From positions 1 through 55,742 of the forward strand of contig JAGOOP010000010.1 of the NCBI GenBank assembly GCA_017992455.1: DNA of 55,742 nucleotides. The letters are read 5' to 3'. This stretch comes from Candidatus Omnitrophota bacterium (GTDB lineage Bacteria; Omnitrophota; Gorgyraeia; Gygaellales; Profunditerraquicolaceae). Each line of letters starts with the position of its first letter. Within the stretch, counting starts at the first letter, position 1. Positions 1-8,924 of this stretch are shown here, piece by piece. The translations under genes were made by a program, and so were the position numbers. A model generated the notes under the pieces. The model ran no database searches. It saw nothing but the letters and a program-made list of their open reading frames with translations, and was not told where the DNA came from.

Positions 1-74
1 TGAAGCAGTTCGCGCAGAATAGACCCGTCGCCGGCGATGAATTCGGGGCATTCCTTCAAACGGCGGATCAGCAT
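1..74 (-). CDS. Cupin-family protein, N-terminal fragment (runs off left edge)
   Basis: The first 24 codons of a gene continue beyond base 1. The start ATG at 74 lies inside the end of the preceding cupin gene, an overlap of 7 bases, so the two are translationally coupled. The visible peptide begins MLIRRLKECPEF and continues through an Ala-Gly-Asp-Gly stretch to Arg-Glu-Leu-Leu. This resembles the N-terminus of small single-domain cupins, in which the stretch precedes the metal-binding beta-barrel. None of the metal-binding residues is inside the window, so the family call rests on the N-terminal resemblance only. It is the last visible member of the larE-larB-cupin operon. Confidence 0.55.
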   Translation of the reverse strand, partial: MLIRRLKECPEFIAGDGSILRELL

Positions 75-409
75 GTTGTTTTCCCCGGGACCGGAGCGAC
101 CACGTATACGTACCGCGCAGGGACCGGACCCGCATTGATCATGTCATGGATCGTATGCGGCGGGATATACACAAGCTGGCCGCGCCCCGCCGTACATTCG
201 GGTTTCCCGTTCACGACGACATTCACGCTTCCTTCCAGAATGATGATCGCCTCTTCTTTGCCTTCGGTGCTGTGCTCTCCGACCGATTCCTGAGGCCGGA
301 GAACGACGTATCCGGATCTCATGCCGTGCGTGCCGGGAACGCCGGCGAGCAGACGCTGATACCGCTGTTCCCCTCCGAAAGAAACCACCTCGACCCCTGG
401 GCTTTTCAT
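68..409 (-). CDS. Small cupin-domain protein
   Basis: This 113-residue protein is a single cupin barrel. Cupin motif 1 is visible as G-E-H-S-T-E-G-K-E-E-A near residue 42-52, and motif 2 as P-P-H-T-I-H-D-M near residue 85-92. The two histidine-bearing strands are those that bind a metal in this superfamily. The start ATG at 409 overlaps the larB stop by four bases (ATGA), so it is co-translated with larB. The substrate cannot be told from the sequence. A cupin directly after larB is not a standard part of the nickel-pincer pathway; it may be a sensor or small enzyme linked to the same cofactor or an unrelated passenger. Confidence 0.85.
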   Translation of the reverse strand: MKSPGVEVVSFGGEQRYQRLLAGVPGTHGMRSGYVVLRPQESVGEHSTEGKEEAIIILEGSVNVVVNGKPECTAGRGQLVYIPPHTIHDMINAGPVPARYVYVVAPVPGKTTC

Positions 410-1155
410 CGCGCTTGCCTGTTGATCAGCGCCCCGATAAATCCTGCGCCGAAGCCGTTGTTGACGTTCACGACCGACACGTTCGGACTGCAGCTGTTGA
501 GCATGGTCAAGAGCGGAGCGACCCCGTTGAAATTCGCGCCGTAACCGACGGACGTGGGCACGGCGATGACCGGGCATGACGACAATCCGCCGATCACCGA
601 CGGCAGGACACCGTCCATGCCGGCGAGGACGATAATGCATGAGCTGTCGGCTATTCGGTCGAAGGAATCAAGCAGCCGGTGCAGGCCCGCGACGCCGACA
701 TCATACAGCCGCTCGACCCGGCTGCCGAATATCCCGGCGGTCACCGCCGCTTCCTCGGCAACGGGGATATCCGCGGTGCCCGCGCATACGACCGAGACCT
801 TGCCGTGTAACGCGATCTTCTTCTTTTGAATGGTTATTGTCCGGGCCGGCGTGTTATACACGGCAGTGCGGCATATGCGCTTCACCGCCCGGTACACGCG
901 CTCATCAGCCCTGGTCAACAGCACGGCGTTATTCTTTGCCGCCAATGCCCGGCATATGGCGGTAATATGCGCGGTCGTCTTTCCCTCGCAAAAGATCACC
1001 TCCGGCATGCCGGTGCGCAGCGCCCGATGATGATCGACCTTTGCGAAACGCAGATCCTCGTACGGCAGATGGCGCAATGCGCAAAACGCGTCCTCCACCG
1101 AAAGCCTGTTCTGCCTGACTTTTTTCAACAGGCCTATGATCTTTTCCTTGTCCAT
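406..1155 (-). CDS. larB: Nickel-pincer cofactor biosynthesis protein LarB
   Basis: LarB is the carboxylase/hydrolase that converts nicotinic acid adenine dinucleotide to pyridinium-3,5-biscarboxylic acid mononucleotide, the first step in the nickel-pincer nucleotide used by LarA-type racemases. The 249-residue length is typical. The C-terminal half has the PurE-like fold, with a V-L-A-G-M-D-G segment, the A-V-P-T-S-V-G-Y-G-A loop and the ending N-N-G-F-G-A-G. Cys222 in M-L-N-S-C matches the position of the cysteine that forms the covalent NaAD adduct in characterised LarB. The start shares one base with the larE stop (TAATG). No larC or larA is inside the window; they may lie beyond the left edge or elsewhere. 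Confidence 0.93.
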   Translation of the reverse strand: MDKEKIIGLLKKVRQNRLSVEDAFCALRHLPYEDLRFAKVDHHRALRTGMPEVIFCEGKTTAHITAICRALAAKNNAVLLTRADERVYRAVKRICRTAVYNTPARTITIQKKKIALHGKVSVVCAGTADIPVAEEAAVTAGIFGSRVERLYDVGVAGLHRLLDSFDRIADSSCIIVLAGMDGVLPSVIGGLSSCPVIAVPTSVGYGANFNGVAPLLTMLNSCSPNVSVVNVNNGFGAGFIGALINRQAR

Positions 1156-1937
1156 TACAGAACCTCGTTCATGGCGCCGATGCGGTACCCTGCCAGATCC
1201 ACGCTGACATACGCGAACCCGAGGCGGGCGAACCTGCGCACGATATCTTTTCTTTTCCTGATCAACAGCGGGATATGTCGTGGGGCAGCTTCGATGCGCG
1301 CGGCGGCGTTGTCACAGCGGACCCGCACCGACGATATCCCGATCCCGCGCACATACGCCTCAGCCGCATCGATAACGGACAAAGCGCGCCGGTCGATCCG
1401 CGTGCCGCAGGGTATGCGCGTCGCAAGGCACGGCGAAGACTCCATATCCCACGTTGCCAGCCGCATGCGCCGTGATGCGAGACGAATATCCCGCTTGGTA
1501 AAGCCCGCGGCATCGAGAGGGCTCTTAACACCCAGTTCCCGCAGGGCGCGGCGCCCGGGACGGAAATCCTTACGATCGTCGCGGTTGGACCCCTCGACCA
1601 CGTGTGCACACCCTCTTTTTTTTGCCATCGCCGCAATGCGGCGAAACATATCCTTCTTGCATATATAGCACCGGTCAATGCCGTTCCTCCAGCATGCGTC
1701 GGGCAGCGCAACCCGCACGACAACATGGCTCATATCGATCTCCCGGCAGAATTTTTTCGCCCTTTCGACAACGCCGGCAGGGACGAACGGGGACGAAACG
1801 GTCACGGCAGCCGCGCCGGCACCGAGCGTCCGGCGCGCAACCGCCGCGAGGAACGCCGAATCAACGCCTCCCGAAAAAGCGACGAGCACCGAACCCATGC
1901 GTGACAGGATCTTTTCTAACCGGAGTAATTTGTGCAT
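1155..1937 (-). CDS. larE: ATP-dependent sacrificial/iron-sulfur sulfur transferase LarE
   Basis: LarE adenylates and thiolates the pyridinium carboxylates made by LarB to form the sulfur ligands of the nickel-pincer cofactor. The 260-residue protein has the PP-loop S-G-G-V-D-S at residues 22-27. Cys90 and Cys93 (C-Y-I-C) and Cys170 (S-S-P-C-L-A-T-R) give the three-cysteine set seen in LarE proteins thought to carry a [4Fe-4S] cluster, rather than the single sacrificial cysteine of Lactobacillus LarE. I chose the ATG at 1937 because family members begin about 20 residues before the PP-loop. A longer reading from the ATG at 1979 would run through the terminator hairpin at 1940-1966. No clear Shine-Dalgarno precedes 1937. 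Confidence 0.9.
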   Translation of the reverse strand: MHKLLRLEKILSRMGSVLVAFSGGVDSAFLAAVARRTLGAGAAAVTVSSPFVPAGVVERAKKFCREIDMSHVVVRVALPDACWRNGIDRCYICKKDMFRRIAAMAKKRGCAHVVEGSNRDDRKDFRPGRRALRELGVKSPLDAAGFTKRDIRLASRRMRLATWDMESSPCLATRIPCGTRIDRRALSVIDAAEAYVRGIGISSVRVRCDNAAARIEAAPRHIPLLIRKRKDIVRRFARLGFAYVSVDLAGYRIGAMNEVL

Positions 1938-1939
1938 AG

Positions 1940-1966
1940 AAAAAACGCGGCTGCGTAAAAGCCGCG
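1940..1966 (-). terminator. Rho-independent terminator between the DUF3108 gene and larE
   Basis: On the minus strand a 7-bp stem CGCGGCT/AGCCGCG with a 7-base loop is followed directly by six T. It sits 17 bases after the DUF3108 stop codon and immediately before the larE ATG. It would end most of the upstream operon and attenuate larE-larB expression. Confidence 0.75.
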
Positions 1967-1982
1967 GGCAGAGTTCCATCCG

Positions 1983-2837
1983 TCAGCGCGCGGACACGGC
2001 CCCGTGCGAAGACGTGACCTTGCCGAGCGTAAAAACAGCTTCGGTAAAGATCACGCCTTTCAGCTTTCCCATAAGGGGGATCCGGCGTTTATCGCAGCTG
2101 AAATATGCCACGAGCGTACCCTTCTCGACCTGCTTGCCGCCCTGTTTGACATACGGCTGCATGCGGAACGCCTCTTTCATGCCGAGCGCGGGGATCCGCA
2201 TGAACAATTTCTCTTCGATGACGCCGATCAGCTGATAGGTCTGTTCGCTGTTATACACGTAGAAATCGATACGGTCCCCGATCTTTAAAGGGAGCAGCAG
2301 GAAATAATAACATGCGCTGAGCGTATCCTGGACCGCAGGCGGGATATCAATGACCTTCTCCGATTTGTCCACCGCGTTTTTGAAATACGCTTTATGGTTC
2401 ACCTGATCGAAATCCGTAACGGCTTCTTTGCGGTAATTGCCTTCCTTGCGGTATACCTCCTGGCGCAGGGTATAGAGCTTCTCCACGTCCATATATGAAA
2501 CGAACCGGTCGTCGATATTGTAAATGGCGGAAAGGAACCTGTTTGATTTGAACCGCGCCTCGAGCAGATACGCGTCGCGCCCGTTGATATTGCGTATGCC
2601 GTTCACCGTCAGGGTCACGGAGCCGACGGGGATCCCGACCCACTTCAGATTGAACGTCAGCATTTCGTAATCCGGCAGGCGCCGGTCCGGGATTGCGATG
2701 ACGATATCCTCGGCGCGGTGGATCGCGATGCCCTTTTCGTCCACGAACTGGCCGCTCCCGATCCAGTGAGATACGGTGCATCCTCCCGCAAGCAGCGCGA
2801 GGCATATCGCGATAAAATATCCTTTCAGCGTCTTCAT
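1983..2837 (-). CDS. DUF3108-domain exported (lipo)protein
   Basis: This 284-residue protein begins with a Lys-containing signal peptide ending L-L-A-G-G-C, a probable but not ideal lipobox. The rest is the DUF3108 beta-rich fold, recognisable by the F-N-L-K-W-V-G-I-P-V-G opening strand, the R-D-A-Y-L-L-E-A-R strand and the internal Y-Y-F-L-L-L-P-L-K-I-G-D segment. Function is unknown in the family; members lie in the periplasm or on the inner face of the outer membrane. The start ATG at 2837 overlaps the surE stop by four bases (ATGA); an in-frame start at 2894 would run deep into surE and is not needed. It is probably the last gene of the abrB-tolC-macAB-msrBA-surE operon because a terminator follows. 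Confidence 0.85.
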   Translation of the reverse strand: MKTLKGYFIAICLALLAGGCTVSHWIGSGQFVDEKGIAIHRAEDIVIAIPDRRLPDYEMLTFNLKWVGIPVGSVTLTVNGIRNINGRDAYLLEARFKSNRFLSAIYNIDDRFVSYMDVEKLYTLRQEVYRKEGNYRKEAVTDFDQVNHKAYFKNAVDKSEKVIDIPPAVQDTLSACYYFLLLPLKIGDRIDFYVYNSEQTYQLIGVIEEKLFMRIPALGMKEAFRMQPYVKQGGKQVEKGTLVAYFSCDKRRIPLMGKLKGVIFTEAVFTLGKVTSSHGAVSAR

Positions 2838-3595
2838 AGCTCGAACTTCCATTCCTGAAGCGGCTGGAGAAACTGATAATCGGTCATATCGCAATGGATC
2901 GGCGTGATCGTGACGTAATTCCCGCGCAGCGTTTCGAGATCCGCGTCTTCCCGGCCGTCGGATTCGATGATCTCTCCGGTCAACCAGTAGTACGTGCGTT
3001 TGCGCGGGTCTTCCCGTTTATCGAACCGTTCCTCGATCGCGCGCGCGCTCTGCTTGACCACGCGCACGCCCCGGATCAGACGACGCTCGACCGCAGGGAT
3101 ATTGATGTTGAGCAGGGTGCCTTTCGGCAGGCCGTTATTCTCAAAAATAAGACGGACCGCTTTCGCGGCAAATTCCGCCGCATACGAATAATCGGGGTTC
3201 TCGAAAGTACCGAGCGACACCGCGATCGACGGAATGCCGAGCATTGCGCCTTCCGTCGCCCCGGACACCGTGCCGGAATACAGGACGCTGTAGCCCACAT
3301 TGGGGCCGAGATTGATCCCGGACACCACGATCTCGGGCTGTTCCTTGAGAATGGCGCGGATCGCGATCTTGACGCAGTCCGCAGGGGTGCCGGTCACGGC
3401 ATAGCCGAAGAACCTTCCGCCGCGGTCGACGTTCTTGACGCGCAGGGGATCGGAAAGCGTGATCGCGTGGCCGACGGCGCTGCGCTCGGTGTCAGGCGCG
3501 ACCACCGACACCTCACCCAATCCCTCGAGCGCATGATAGAGCGCCCGGAGCCCCCCGGCATAGATCCCGTCGTCATTGGTAAGCAGGATCTTCAT
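2834..3595 (-). CDS. surE: 5'/3'-nucleotidase SurE
   Basis: SurE is a metal-dependent phosphatase that removes phosphate from nucleoside 5'- and 3'-monophosphates and is linked to stationary-phase survival. The 253-residue protein starts with the family signature [10 protein letters not shown], where Asp8 and Asp9 bind the divalent metal. It then has the [10 protein letters not shown] nucleophile region, the [11 protein letters not shown] loop and [11 protein letters not shown]. All are intact, so the enzyme should be active in the cytoplasm. It overlaps msrBA upstream and the DUF3108 gene downstream by four bases each, so the three genes are translationally coupled. Confidence 0.96.
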   Translation of the reverse strand: MKILLTNDDGIYAGGLRALYHALEGLGEVSVVAPDTERSAVGHAITLSDPLRVKNVDRGGRFFGYAVTGTPADCVKIAIRAILKEQPEIVVSGINLGPNVGYSVLYSGTVSGATEGAMLGIPSIAVSLGTFENPDYSYAAEFAAKAVRLIFENNGLPKGTLLNINIPAVERRLIRGVRVVKQSARAIEERFDKREDPRKRTYYWLTGEIIESDGREDADLETLRGNYVTITPIHCDMTDYQFLQPLQEWKFEL

Positions 3596-4590
3596 CGGCG
3601 GCTGCCTTTCTTGATATACTGCTGATGATACTCCTCTGCCTGATAAAAGACGGACGCCGGCTCGATCGCAGTCGTGATCCTGCCTGCAAAAGCCCGTTTT
3701 TTACGAATCGCTTCCATCGAAGCGCGGGCCAGGGATTCCTGTTCAGCCGAATAATAGAATATGACTGACCGGTACTGGTGCCCGACATCAGGGCCCTGCC
3801 GGTCACCCTGCGTCGGGTCATGTATTTTCCAGAAAACTTCAAGAAGCTTTTGATACGAGATCCTTCCGGGGTCGAAGGTGATCTCGACCGCTTCCGCATG
3901 GCCGGTCGTGCCTGAGCAGACATCCTTATAGGACGGGTTATCTTTTGTGCCGCCCGCGTATCCGGCGCGCGTTGAAACAACGCCCGGAAGCGTGCGGAAC
4001 GCTTCCTCCACTCCCCAGAAGCACCCCGCTGCGAACGCCGCCTTTTCTAAACCTGCCGGCGCGTGCCCCGCGGCCCGGAATTTTAACGCAATGGAATTAA
4101 TACAATATCGTTTGCCTGTCGGCTTCGGCCCGTCATCGAACACATGGCCCAGATGCGCATCGCAGCGGCTGCATAACACCTCGGTCCTGAGCATATTATG
4201 CGAACGGTCCTCCCGCTCCCTGACGTTCAAGGCCGAAACCGGCTCATAAAAACTCGGCCACCCCGTGCCCGACTCGAATTTCGCCCCCACGCTGAACAGG
4301 CCGGTCCCGCAGCACACGCATTCATACCGCCCCTGCTTCTTCGGCAGATCGCACGTCCCTGCGGCAGGCGGCTCGGTGCCCTTGCGCCTCGTTATCCTGT
4401 ATTGTTCAGGGGTCAGGATCTTCTGCCACTGGGCATCGGTCTTCACGACGCGGGCAACGGTCTCGATACGACCCGTTTCCGTGTTAAAGATCTGCACGCG
4501 ATTTTCCTGCCCGGCAGAATCGTTCATCTGGCATCCCAGGAATACGGCCGTTAAAAAAAAGAGGCGGATACATGTCAACGGAATTCTCAT
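3592..4590 (-). CDS. msrBA: Exported bifunctional methionine sulfoxide reductase (MsrB-MsrA fusion)
   Basis: The 332-residue protein joins two repair enzymes that reduce protein methionine sulfoxide. Residues about 45-172 are MsrB (acts on the R form): zinc cysteines Cys91/Cys94 and Cys140/Cys143, and catalytic Cys163 in R-Y-C-I-N-S. Residues about 183-330 are MsrA (acts on the S form), with catalytic Cys190 in G-C-F-W-G-V-E. The N-terminus is a hydrophobic export signal ending in F-L-G-C, so the protein is probably a lipoprotein or secreted into the periplasm, as with Neisseria PilB-type fusions. There is no fused thioredoxin domain. It lies 53 bases after macB and overlaps surE by four bases, placing oxidative repair of envelope proteins in the ECF-controlled export operon. 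Confidence 0.95.
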   Translation of the reverse strand: MRIPLTCIRLFFLTAVFLGCQMNDSAGQENRVQIFNTETGRIETVARVVKTDAQWQKILTPEQYRITRRKGTEPPAAGTCDLPKKQGRYECVCCGTGLFSVGAKFESGTGWPSFYEPVSALNVREREDRSHNMLRTEVLCSRCDAHLGHVFDDGPKPTGKRYCINSIALKFRAAGHAPAGLEKAAFAAGCFWGVEEAFRTLPGVVSTRAGYAGGTKDNPSYKDVCSGTTGHAEAVEITFDPGRISYQKLLEVFWKIHDPTQGDRQGPDVGHQYRSVIFYYSAEQESLARASMEAIRKKRAFAGRITTAIEPASVFYQAEEYHQQYIKKGSRR

Positions 4591-4643
4591 ACGGGCTTAT
4601 TATACTACGGACTGCGTAATTTGAGAAGTGAAACAGCCTGCTT

Positions 4644-6614
4644 TTATTCATACCGAAGCGCTTCGATCGGATTGAGCTGCGAGGCTTTTTGCGCGGGCCA
4701 TAAACCGAAAACAATGCCGACGATAAGGGAGAACGCCGTTGACAGGAATATCGACGATGCGGAAACCTTGACCGCCCAGCCGGCAATGATCTTCATGAGC
4801 GAGGACGCGCCCACGCCGATCACAATACCGGCGACGCCGCCGATAAAGGACATCAACACGGCCTCGATGAGGAACTGCACCATGATATCCCTGTTATTGG
4901 CGCCGATGGCCTTGCGCAGGCCGATCTCGCGCGTGCGCTCGGTGACAGACACGAGCATGATGTTCATAATCCCGATTCCTCCGACGAGAAGCGATATCGC
5001 CGCGATCGAGCCGAGCAGCATGGTCAGCGTATGCATGGTCGATTCCATGGTGCTTTTGATATCCGACATGTTCCTGATATCAAAAGCGTCATTGATATTC
5101 TTGCCCCTGATGCGGTGATGTTTGATCAGGGCCTGCGTGATCTCTTCCTGCGCTTCGTCGACCGCATCGGCGCTGACGGCCTCGGCATAGATATTATCGA
5201 TATACTGCTTGCCCAGGACCCGGTACATCGCCGTCGTCAGAGGGATGATGACGATATCGTCCTGGTCCCGGAACCCCCCGCCGCCTTTTGTCGGCAGGAT
5301 GCCGATGACCTTGAAATTGATCAGATTGATCTTGATCGTTTCTCCGACCGGATTGCTGTTACCGAACAGGTTCGTGACTGCCGTCGTACCCAGCACCGCA
5401 ACCTTATCCCTGTTGCGGACTTCCTGCTCGGTGAAAAAACGCCCGACCGCAGGCACGGATGCCCTCATGGGAGCGTATGCGACGTCCACGCCCTCGATCT
5501 GCGTATTCACGTTATTGCTGCCGTACACGACCTGGCCGCGGCTCGATACCGAACCGTACACCCGTTTGACGGACGGCTGCTGCGCCACCGCATTGACCGT
5601 ATCTTTTGTGAAACGGGTCACGGTCGCCTGCACGGCGACGCCGCCCGTTCTGGCGCGGGAAGCGTGGATCCATAAAAGGTTCGAACCGAGCGACGCGAGC
5701 TGCTGCTCGATGGACGCTTTGGCCCCGCTGCCCAGCGCGAGCATCGCGATCACCGCTGCCACGCCGATGAGTATGCCCAGGATGGACAACAAAGACCGCA
5801 TCTTGTGCGACACCATCGCAGACATGGCCTGGCGCACATAATCGACGAATTTGATCTTTCCCGAGGCGGAATGGTGTTCGTGCAGAATTTCGTTCACGAA
5901 ACTGCCGGTTTCGCGGCCGGCAGCCGTTGTCCCGGCACCTGCCTGCCTGACCCGCTCATCAGAAATGATCCTGCCGTCGCGCATCTGAATGACGCGGCGC
6001 GCCTGCCCCGCGACCTCGGGTTCGTGCGTCACGACCACGACGGTCTTGCCCCTGGCGTTGAGGCCTTTCAGGATCGCCATGATCTCCGCTTTGCTCTTCG
6101 AATCGAGGTTGCCGGTCGGCTCGTCTGCAAGCAGGATGACCGGGTCATTGACCAGCGACCGGGCAATGGCAACACGCTGCTGCTGACCGCCTGACAATTC
6201 GCTCGGCCGGTGCGATATCCGGTCCTGAAGGCCCACCTCCGCAAGTTCTTTCTCGGCCCTGGCGCGCAGATGGCGTTTGCCTGCATAGATGAGCGGCAGT
6301 TCCGCGTTCTCAAGCGCCGACATGCGCGGAAGAAGATGGAATTGCTGAAAAACAAAACCGATAAGGCCGTTGCGCACGACCGCCAGTTCCTCATCGGACA
6401 AAGACGTGACTTCATTTCCCTGCAGATAATATTCCCCGGAATCAGGCCGGTCGAGCAGGCCGAGCACATGCATCAGCGTCGATTTACCCGATCCCGAAGC
6501 GCCCATGATCGCGACAAACTCGCCTTCCGCGATCTTAAGGGAAACGCCGTCCAGGGCTTTCACGTCCACCTCGCCCATGGTGTATGTCTTATGAATGTTC
6601 TTGATCTCGATCAT
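4644..6614 (-). CDS. macB: MacB-type ABC exporter, fused ATPase and permease
   Basis: This 656-residue inner-membrane protein powers MacAB-TolC type tripartite export of peptides, lipoproteins or drugs. The N-terminal ATPase (about 1-230) has Walker A G-A-S-G-S-G-K-S-T at 38-46, the signature L-S-G-G-Q-Q-Q-R at 140-147 and Walker B I-L-L-A-D-E at 160-165. A linker leads to the first membrane helix near residue 275. A large periplasmic MacB_PCD domain follows, then three C-terminal helices of the FtsX fold starting near residue 530. The length matches E. coli MacB. It follows the adaptor gene by 44 bases. What it exports here is unknown; the ECF promoter upstream suggests an envelope-stress role. 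Confidence 0.95.
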   Translation of the reverse strand: MIEIKNIHKTYTMGEVDVKALDGVSLKIAEGEFVAIMGASGSGKSTLMHVLGLLDRPDSGEYYLQGNEVTSLSDEELAVVRNGLIGFVFQQFHLLPRMSALENAELPLIYAGKRHLRARAEKELAEVGLQDRISHRPSELSGGQQQRVAIARSLVNDPVILLADEPTGNLDSKSKAEIMAILKGLNARGKTVVVVTHEPEVAGQARRVIQMRDGRIISDERVRQAGAGTTAAGRETGSFVNEILHEHHSASGKIKFVDYVRQAMSAMVSHKMRSLLSILGILIGVAAVIAMLALGSGAKASIEQQLASLGSNLLWIHASRARTGGVAVQATVTRFTKDTVNAVAQQPSVKRVYGSVSSRGQVVYGSNNVNTQIEGVDVAYAPMRASVPAVGRFFTEQEVRNRDKVAVLGTTAVTNLFGNSNPVGETIKINLINFKVIGILPTKGGGGFRDQDDIVIIPLTTAMYRVLGKQYIDNIYAEAVSADAVDEAQEEITQALIKHHRIRGKNINDAFDIRNMSDIKSTMESTMHTLTMLLGSIAAISLLVGGIGIMNIMLVSVTERTREIGLRKAIGANNRDIMVQFLIEAVLMSFIGGVAGIVIGVGASSLMKIIAGWAVKVSASSIFLSTAFSLIVGIVFGLWPAQKASQLNPIEALRYE

Positions 6615-6658
6615 GCTGTGCGCCCGTTTTTTGCCGGATGCCGGCCGCCGGCGCCTCT

Positions 6659-7651
6659 TTACCGGAAAACGCCCGGTCCCTGTCCGGTCCGTGCCGCGCG
6701 GCTGGGCCTGGCAGGCAGGAACGGATTCTTACCGACCGAAGATGCCCCGGGCAGGGAATATTTTTTCGACCTGATCACCACAATATCGTCCGCGCTCAAC
6801 CCCGATACGATCTCGACGCTCTTGTCCTGCGTCAGCCCGAGCGAGACCGGCCGCTTGACGAATTCCCTGCCGTTTCTCACCAGGACATAATTCTCGTTGT
6901 TCTCGCCGATGACCGCCTCTTCCGCCAGCAGCAGCGCATCATCCTTTTTCAAGATGATAAAGTCGATCGTCGCGTTCATCCCGGACCGGAAGAACGCCGA
7001 AGCCTCCTGCGGCAGGAGATCCACCTTATATATGGTGACATTGTTGACCGTCTCCGATTCGAAATATATGTGATCGACCGTTGCGCGGATCTTTGCGTCG
7101 GGATACGCATCCAGGCTGATGACCGCTTCCTGCCCCACCTTGACCTTGCCGATATCGGTTTCGTCGACCTGCGCCCGCACGATAAGCCGGTCGGACAATA
7201 CCAGGGCGGCATCGCCCGTGGTAACCGCCTGGCCGGGCTGGACGGTCGCGACAATAACCTCTCCGTCGATCGGCGCAACGAGCGCGATCGCCTTATAGAC
7301 CTCCTGCCAGTATTTCAGCTTTTCTTCGCCCTGACCCTGCGCTGCGTCAAGGAGCGCGGCGCGCTCGGTCGAGGACAGCCATCCGAGCGTCTGGCCTTTC
7401 TTCACCGCTTCGCCCTCTTTCACAAGGATGCTTTCGATGCGGCCCGCGACAGGCGGCTTGATCTCAAGCCGGTTCTTCGGCAGGACCGTTCCGGTCGTCG
7501 AAATACGCGTTTCGATGGATCCGACCCGGGGCGATATCTCCCGTATCACTTCCTGCGCAGACTGCCTGGGCAGGATCCTGACCGCGGCGAACGCCGCGGC
7601 AATGACAACCGCCAGGGCAATACCGATCACGAACCTTGTTTTATTGTTCAT
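6659..7651 (-). CDS. macA: Periplasmic adaptor (MacA/HlyD family) of the MacAB pump
   Basis: The 330-residue protein links MacB to the outer-membrane channel. It has one N-terminal membrane anchor (about residues 7-25), a split biotinyl-lipoyl domain (G-E-A-V-K-K-G-Q-T-L and A-P-I-D-G-E-V) and beta-barrel and membrane-proximal domains. The helical hairpin between the lipoyl halves is only about 30 residues, much shorter than in E. coli MacA, so the docking to the TolC-like channel must differ. The start ATG at 7651 has a good AAAGGAGAG site and overlaps the end of the tolC-like gene by 11 bases. The C-terminus is an unusual basic, proline-rich tail. Confidence 0.92.
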   Translation of the reverse strand: MNNKTRFVIGIALAVVIAAAFAAVRILPRQSAQEVIREISPRVGSIETRISTTGTVLPKNRLEIKPPVAGRIESILVKEGEAVKKGQTLGWLSSTERAALLDAAQGQGEEKLKYWQEVYKAIALVAPIDGEVIVATVQPGQAVTTGDAALVLSDRLIVRAQVDETDIGKVKVGQEAVISLDAYPDAKIRATVDHIYFESETVNNVTIYKVDLLPQEASAFFRSGMNATIDFIILKKDDALLLAEEAVIGENNENYVLVRNGREFVKRPVSLGLTQDKSVEIVSGLSADDIVVIRSKKYSLPGASSVGKNPFLPARPSRAARTGQGPGVFR

Positions 7652-8924
7652 ATTCAAGCGTCTCTCCTTTCGCCTGGACCCAATCCGCTTCGGCAAGCAA
7701 GGCGGCGGCCCGGGCGTTCAAATAAGCCCTTTTCGCGCTGACCAGATTATCTTCGATGATCGTCCAGCTGTCGAACGCCATGGTCCCGATCGAATACTGC
7801 GCCTCGGCTATCCGCGCGCGTTCTTCTGCGGCCGCAAGCGCCTTTTCATGCACTGCCGCATTGTCGATCGCTTCAAGCAATGCCGCGCGGTACTGCTCAA
7901 GCGCGGCAGCAACGCCGTTACGGACGCTGGTTTCATCCGCCTGCAATTTGTTCACCGACGCCTTTGCCTGTGCGACCTGCGCATTCCGCAATCCGCCCTC
8001 GAACAGAGGCATGCTTAAAGTAAACCCCGCGCTTTTCCGGGTGTTCTGCGGAAGGAATGTCGTGCCGGATTTCCCCAGGCTTGCATCCACGGAAAGAGAC
8101 GGCGCGTAATCGGCATACGCGCCGCGAAGATTGAATTCAGCCGCATTCTTTTCTGCAATGGATCTCAGGACCAGGGGATGACGGGCGGCAATAGCCTCCA
8201 TATCGATATCGCCGGCGGGAATATCGCGCACGGCAAAATCGCCAATGACCGCGATCTCCGCAGCCTTTCCCCTGCCCATATCCTTTGAAAGATTGCTCCG
8301 CGCAACGGAAAGGTCCCGTTGCGCGCTGTTCACCGCATACTGCGCCTGCGCAAGGTTCGATTCCGATGTCAGCAAAGCTCCCTTATGCTCAAGCCCTGAC
8401 TGGTACCGCAGCGTGATCAGCTCCATGCTCCCGCGGCGGATAGTATAGATATCCTCTGCGATCCGGATCAACTCCTGCGCCTTCAGAAGGTCCACGAATG
8501 CGCGGCGCAGCGCCTGCCTGACATCGGCCGATGCATACCGGAAATTCTGTTTTGACGCGGCAATATCCTCCCGCGCCGCTTTGACGTCATTGATGGTCTT
8601 CTTGGCGTCGAACACGAGCTGACTGCCCGACAGATCCGCGGAATACGTTTCGGCTGTGGCCGAGCCCGACGATTTCGTGAGCGCGCCGCTCACGCGCCCG
8701 TCGATCTGCGGATACTGGCCGCTTGCGGATATCTTTTCGGCAGCTTCGCTCGATCTCACCGCCTCGCCGGCAGATATAAGGTCGGGATTGTTCTTCGCGG
8801 CTTCCCTGACGCAGTCATCCCACGTCAGCACCTCTTGCGCGACAACGCAATGGAAAAACGCGCCTGCGATAAGAACGGACGCGGCTGCGGCGGTTATATT
8901 GAGAAGTAATTTATGCAGGGACAT
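7641..8924 (-). CDS. tolC: TolC-family outer-membrane efflux channel
   Basis: The 427-residue protein has a signal peptide (about 1-30, ending V-V-A-Q-E) and two repeats of the outer-membrane efflux protein fold rich in Ala/Gln/Glu helices, for example D-C-V-R-E-A-A-K-N-N-P-D-L near the start and the second repeat beginning about residue 240 with A-I-A-A-R-H-P-L-V-L. It would form the trimeric exit duct for MacAB. The ATG at 8924 has an AAGGA site and overlaps the AbrB-type regulator by 14 bases. The short length is usual for this family outside Proteobacteria. Symbol assigned by family and context only. Confidence 0.92.
   Translation of the reverse strand: MSLHKLLLNITAAAASVLIAGAFFHCVVAQEVLTWDDCVREAAKNNPDLISAGEAVRSSEAAEKISASGQYPQIDGRVSGALTKSSGSATAETYSADLSGSQLVFDAKKTINDVKAAREDIAASKQNFRYASADVRQALRRAFVDLLKAQELIRIAEDIYTIRRGSMELITLRYQSGLEHKGALLTSESNLAQAQYAVNSAQRDLSVARSNLSKDMGRGKAAEIAVIGDFAVRDIPAGDIDMEAIAARHPLVLRSIAEKNAAEFNLRGAYADYAPSLSVDASLGKSGTTFLPQNTRKSAGFTLSMPLFEGGLRNAQVAQAKASVNKLQADETSVRNGVAAALEQYRAALLEAIDNAAVHEKALAAAEERARIAEAQYSIGTMAFDSWTIIEDNLVSAKRAYLNARAAALLAEADWVQAKGETLEYEQ

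Noticed and set aside
1155-1979. LarE start at the ATG at 1979
   Set aside because: The extra 14 residues would be encoded by a terminator hairpin and are absent from the family; the ATG at 1937 gives the standard N-terminus.
6638-7741. A 367-codon plus-strand open frame opposite macA
   Set aside because: Composition is that of an antisense shadow of a GC-rich gene; the minus-strand frame is a clear HlyD-family adaptor.
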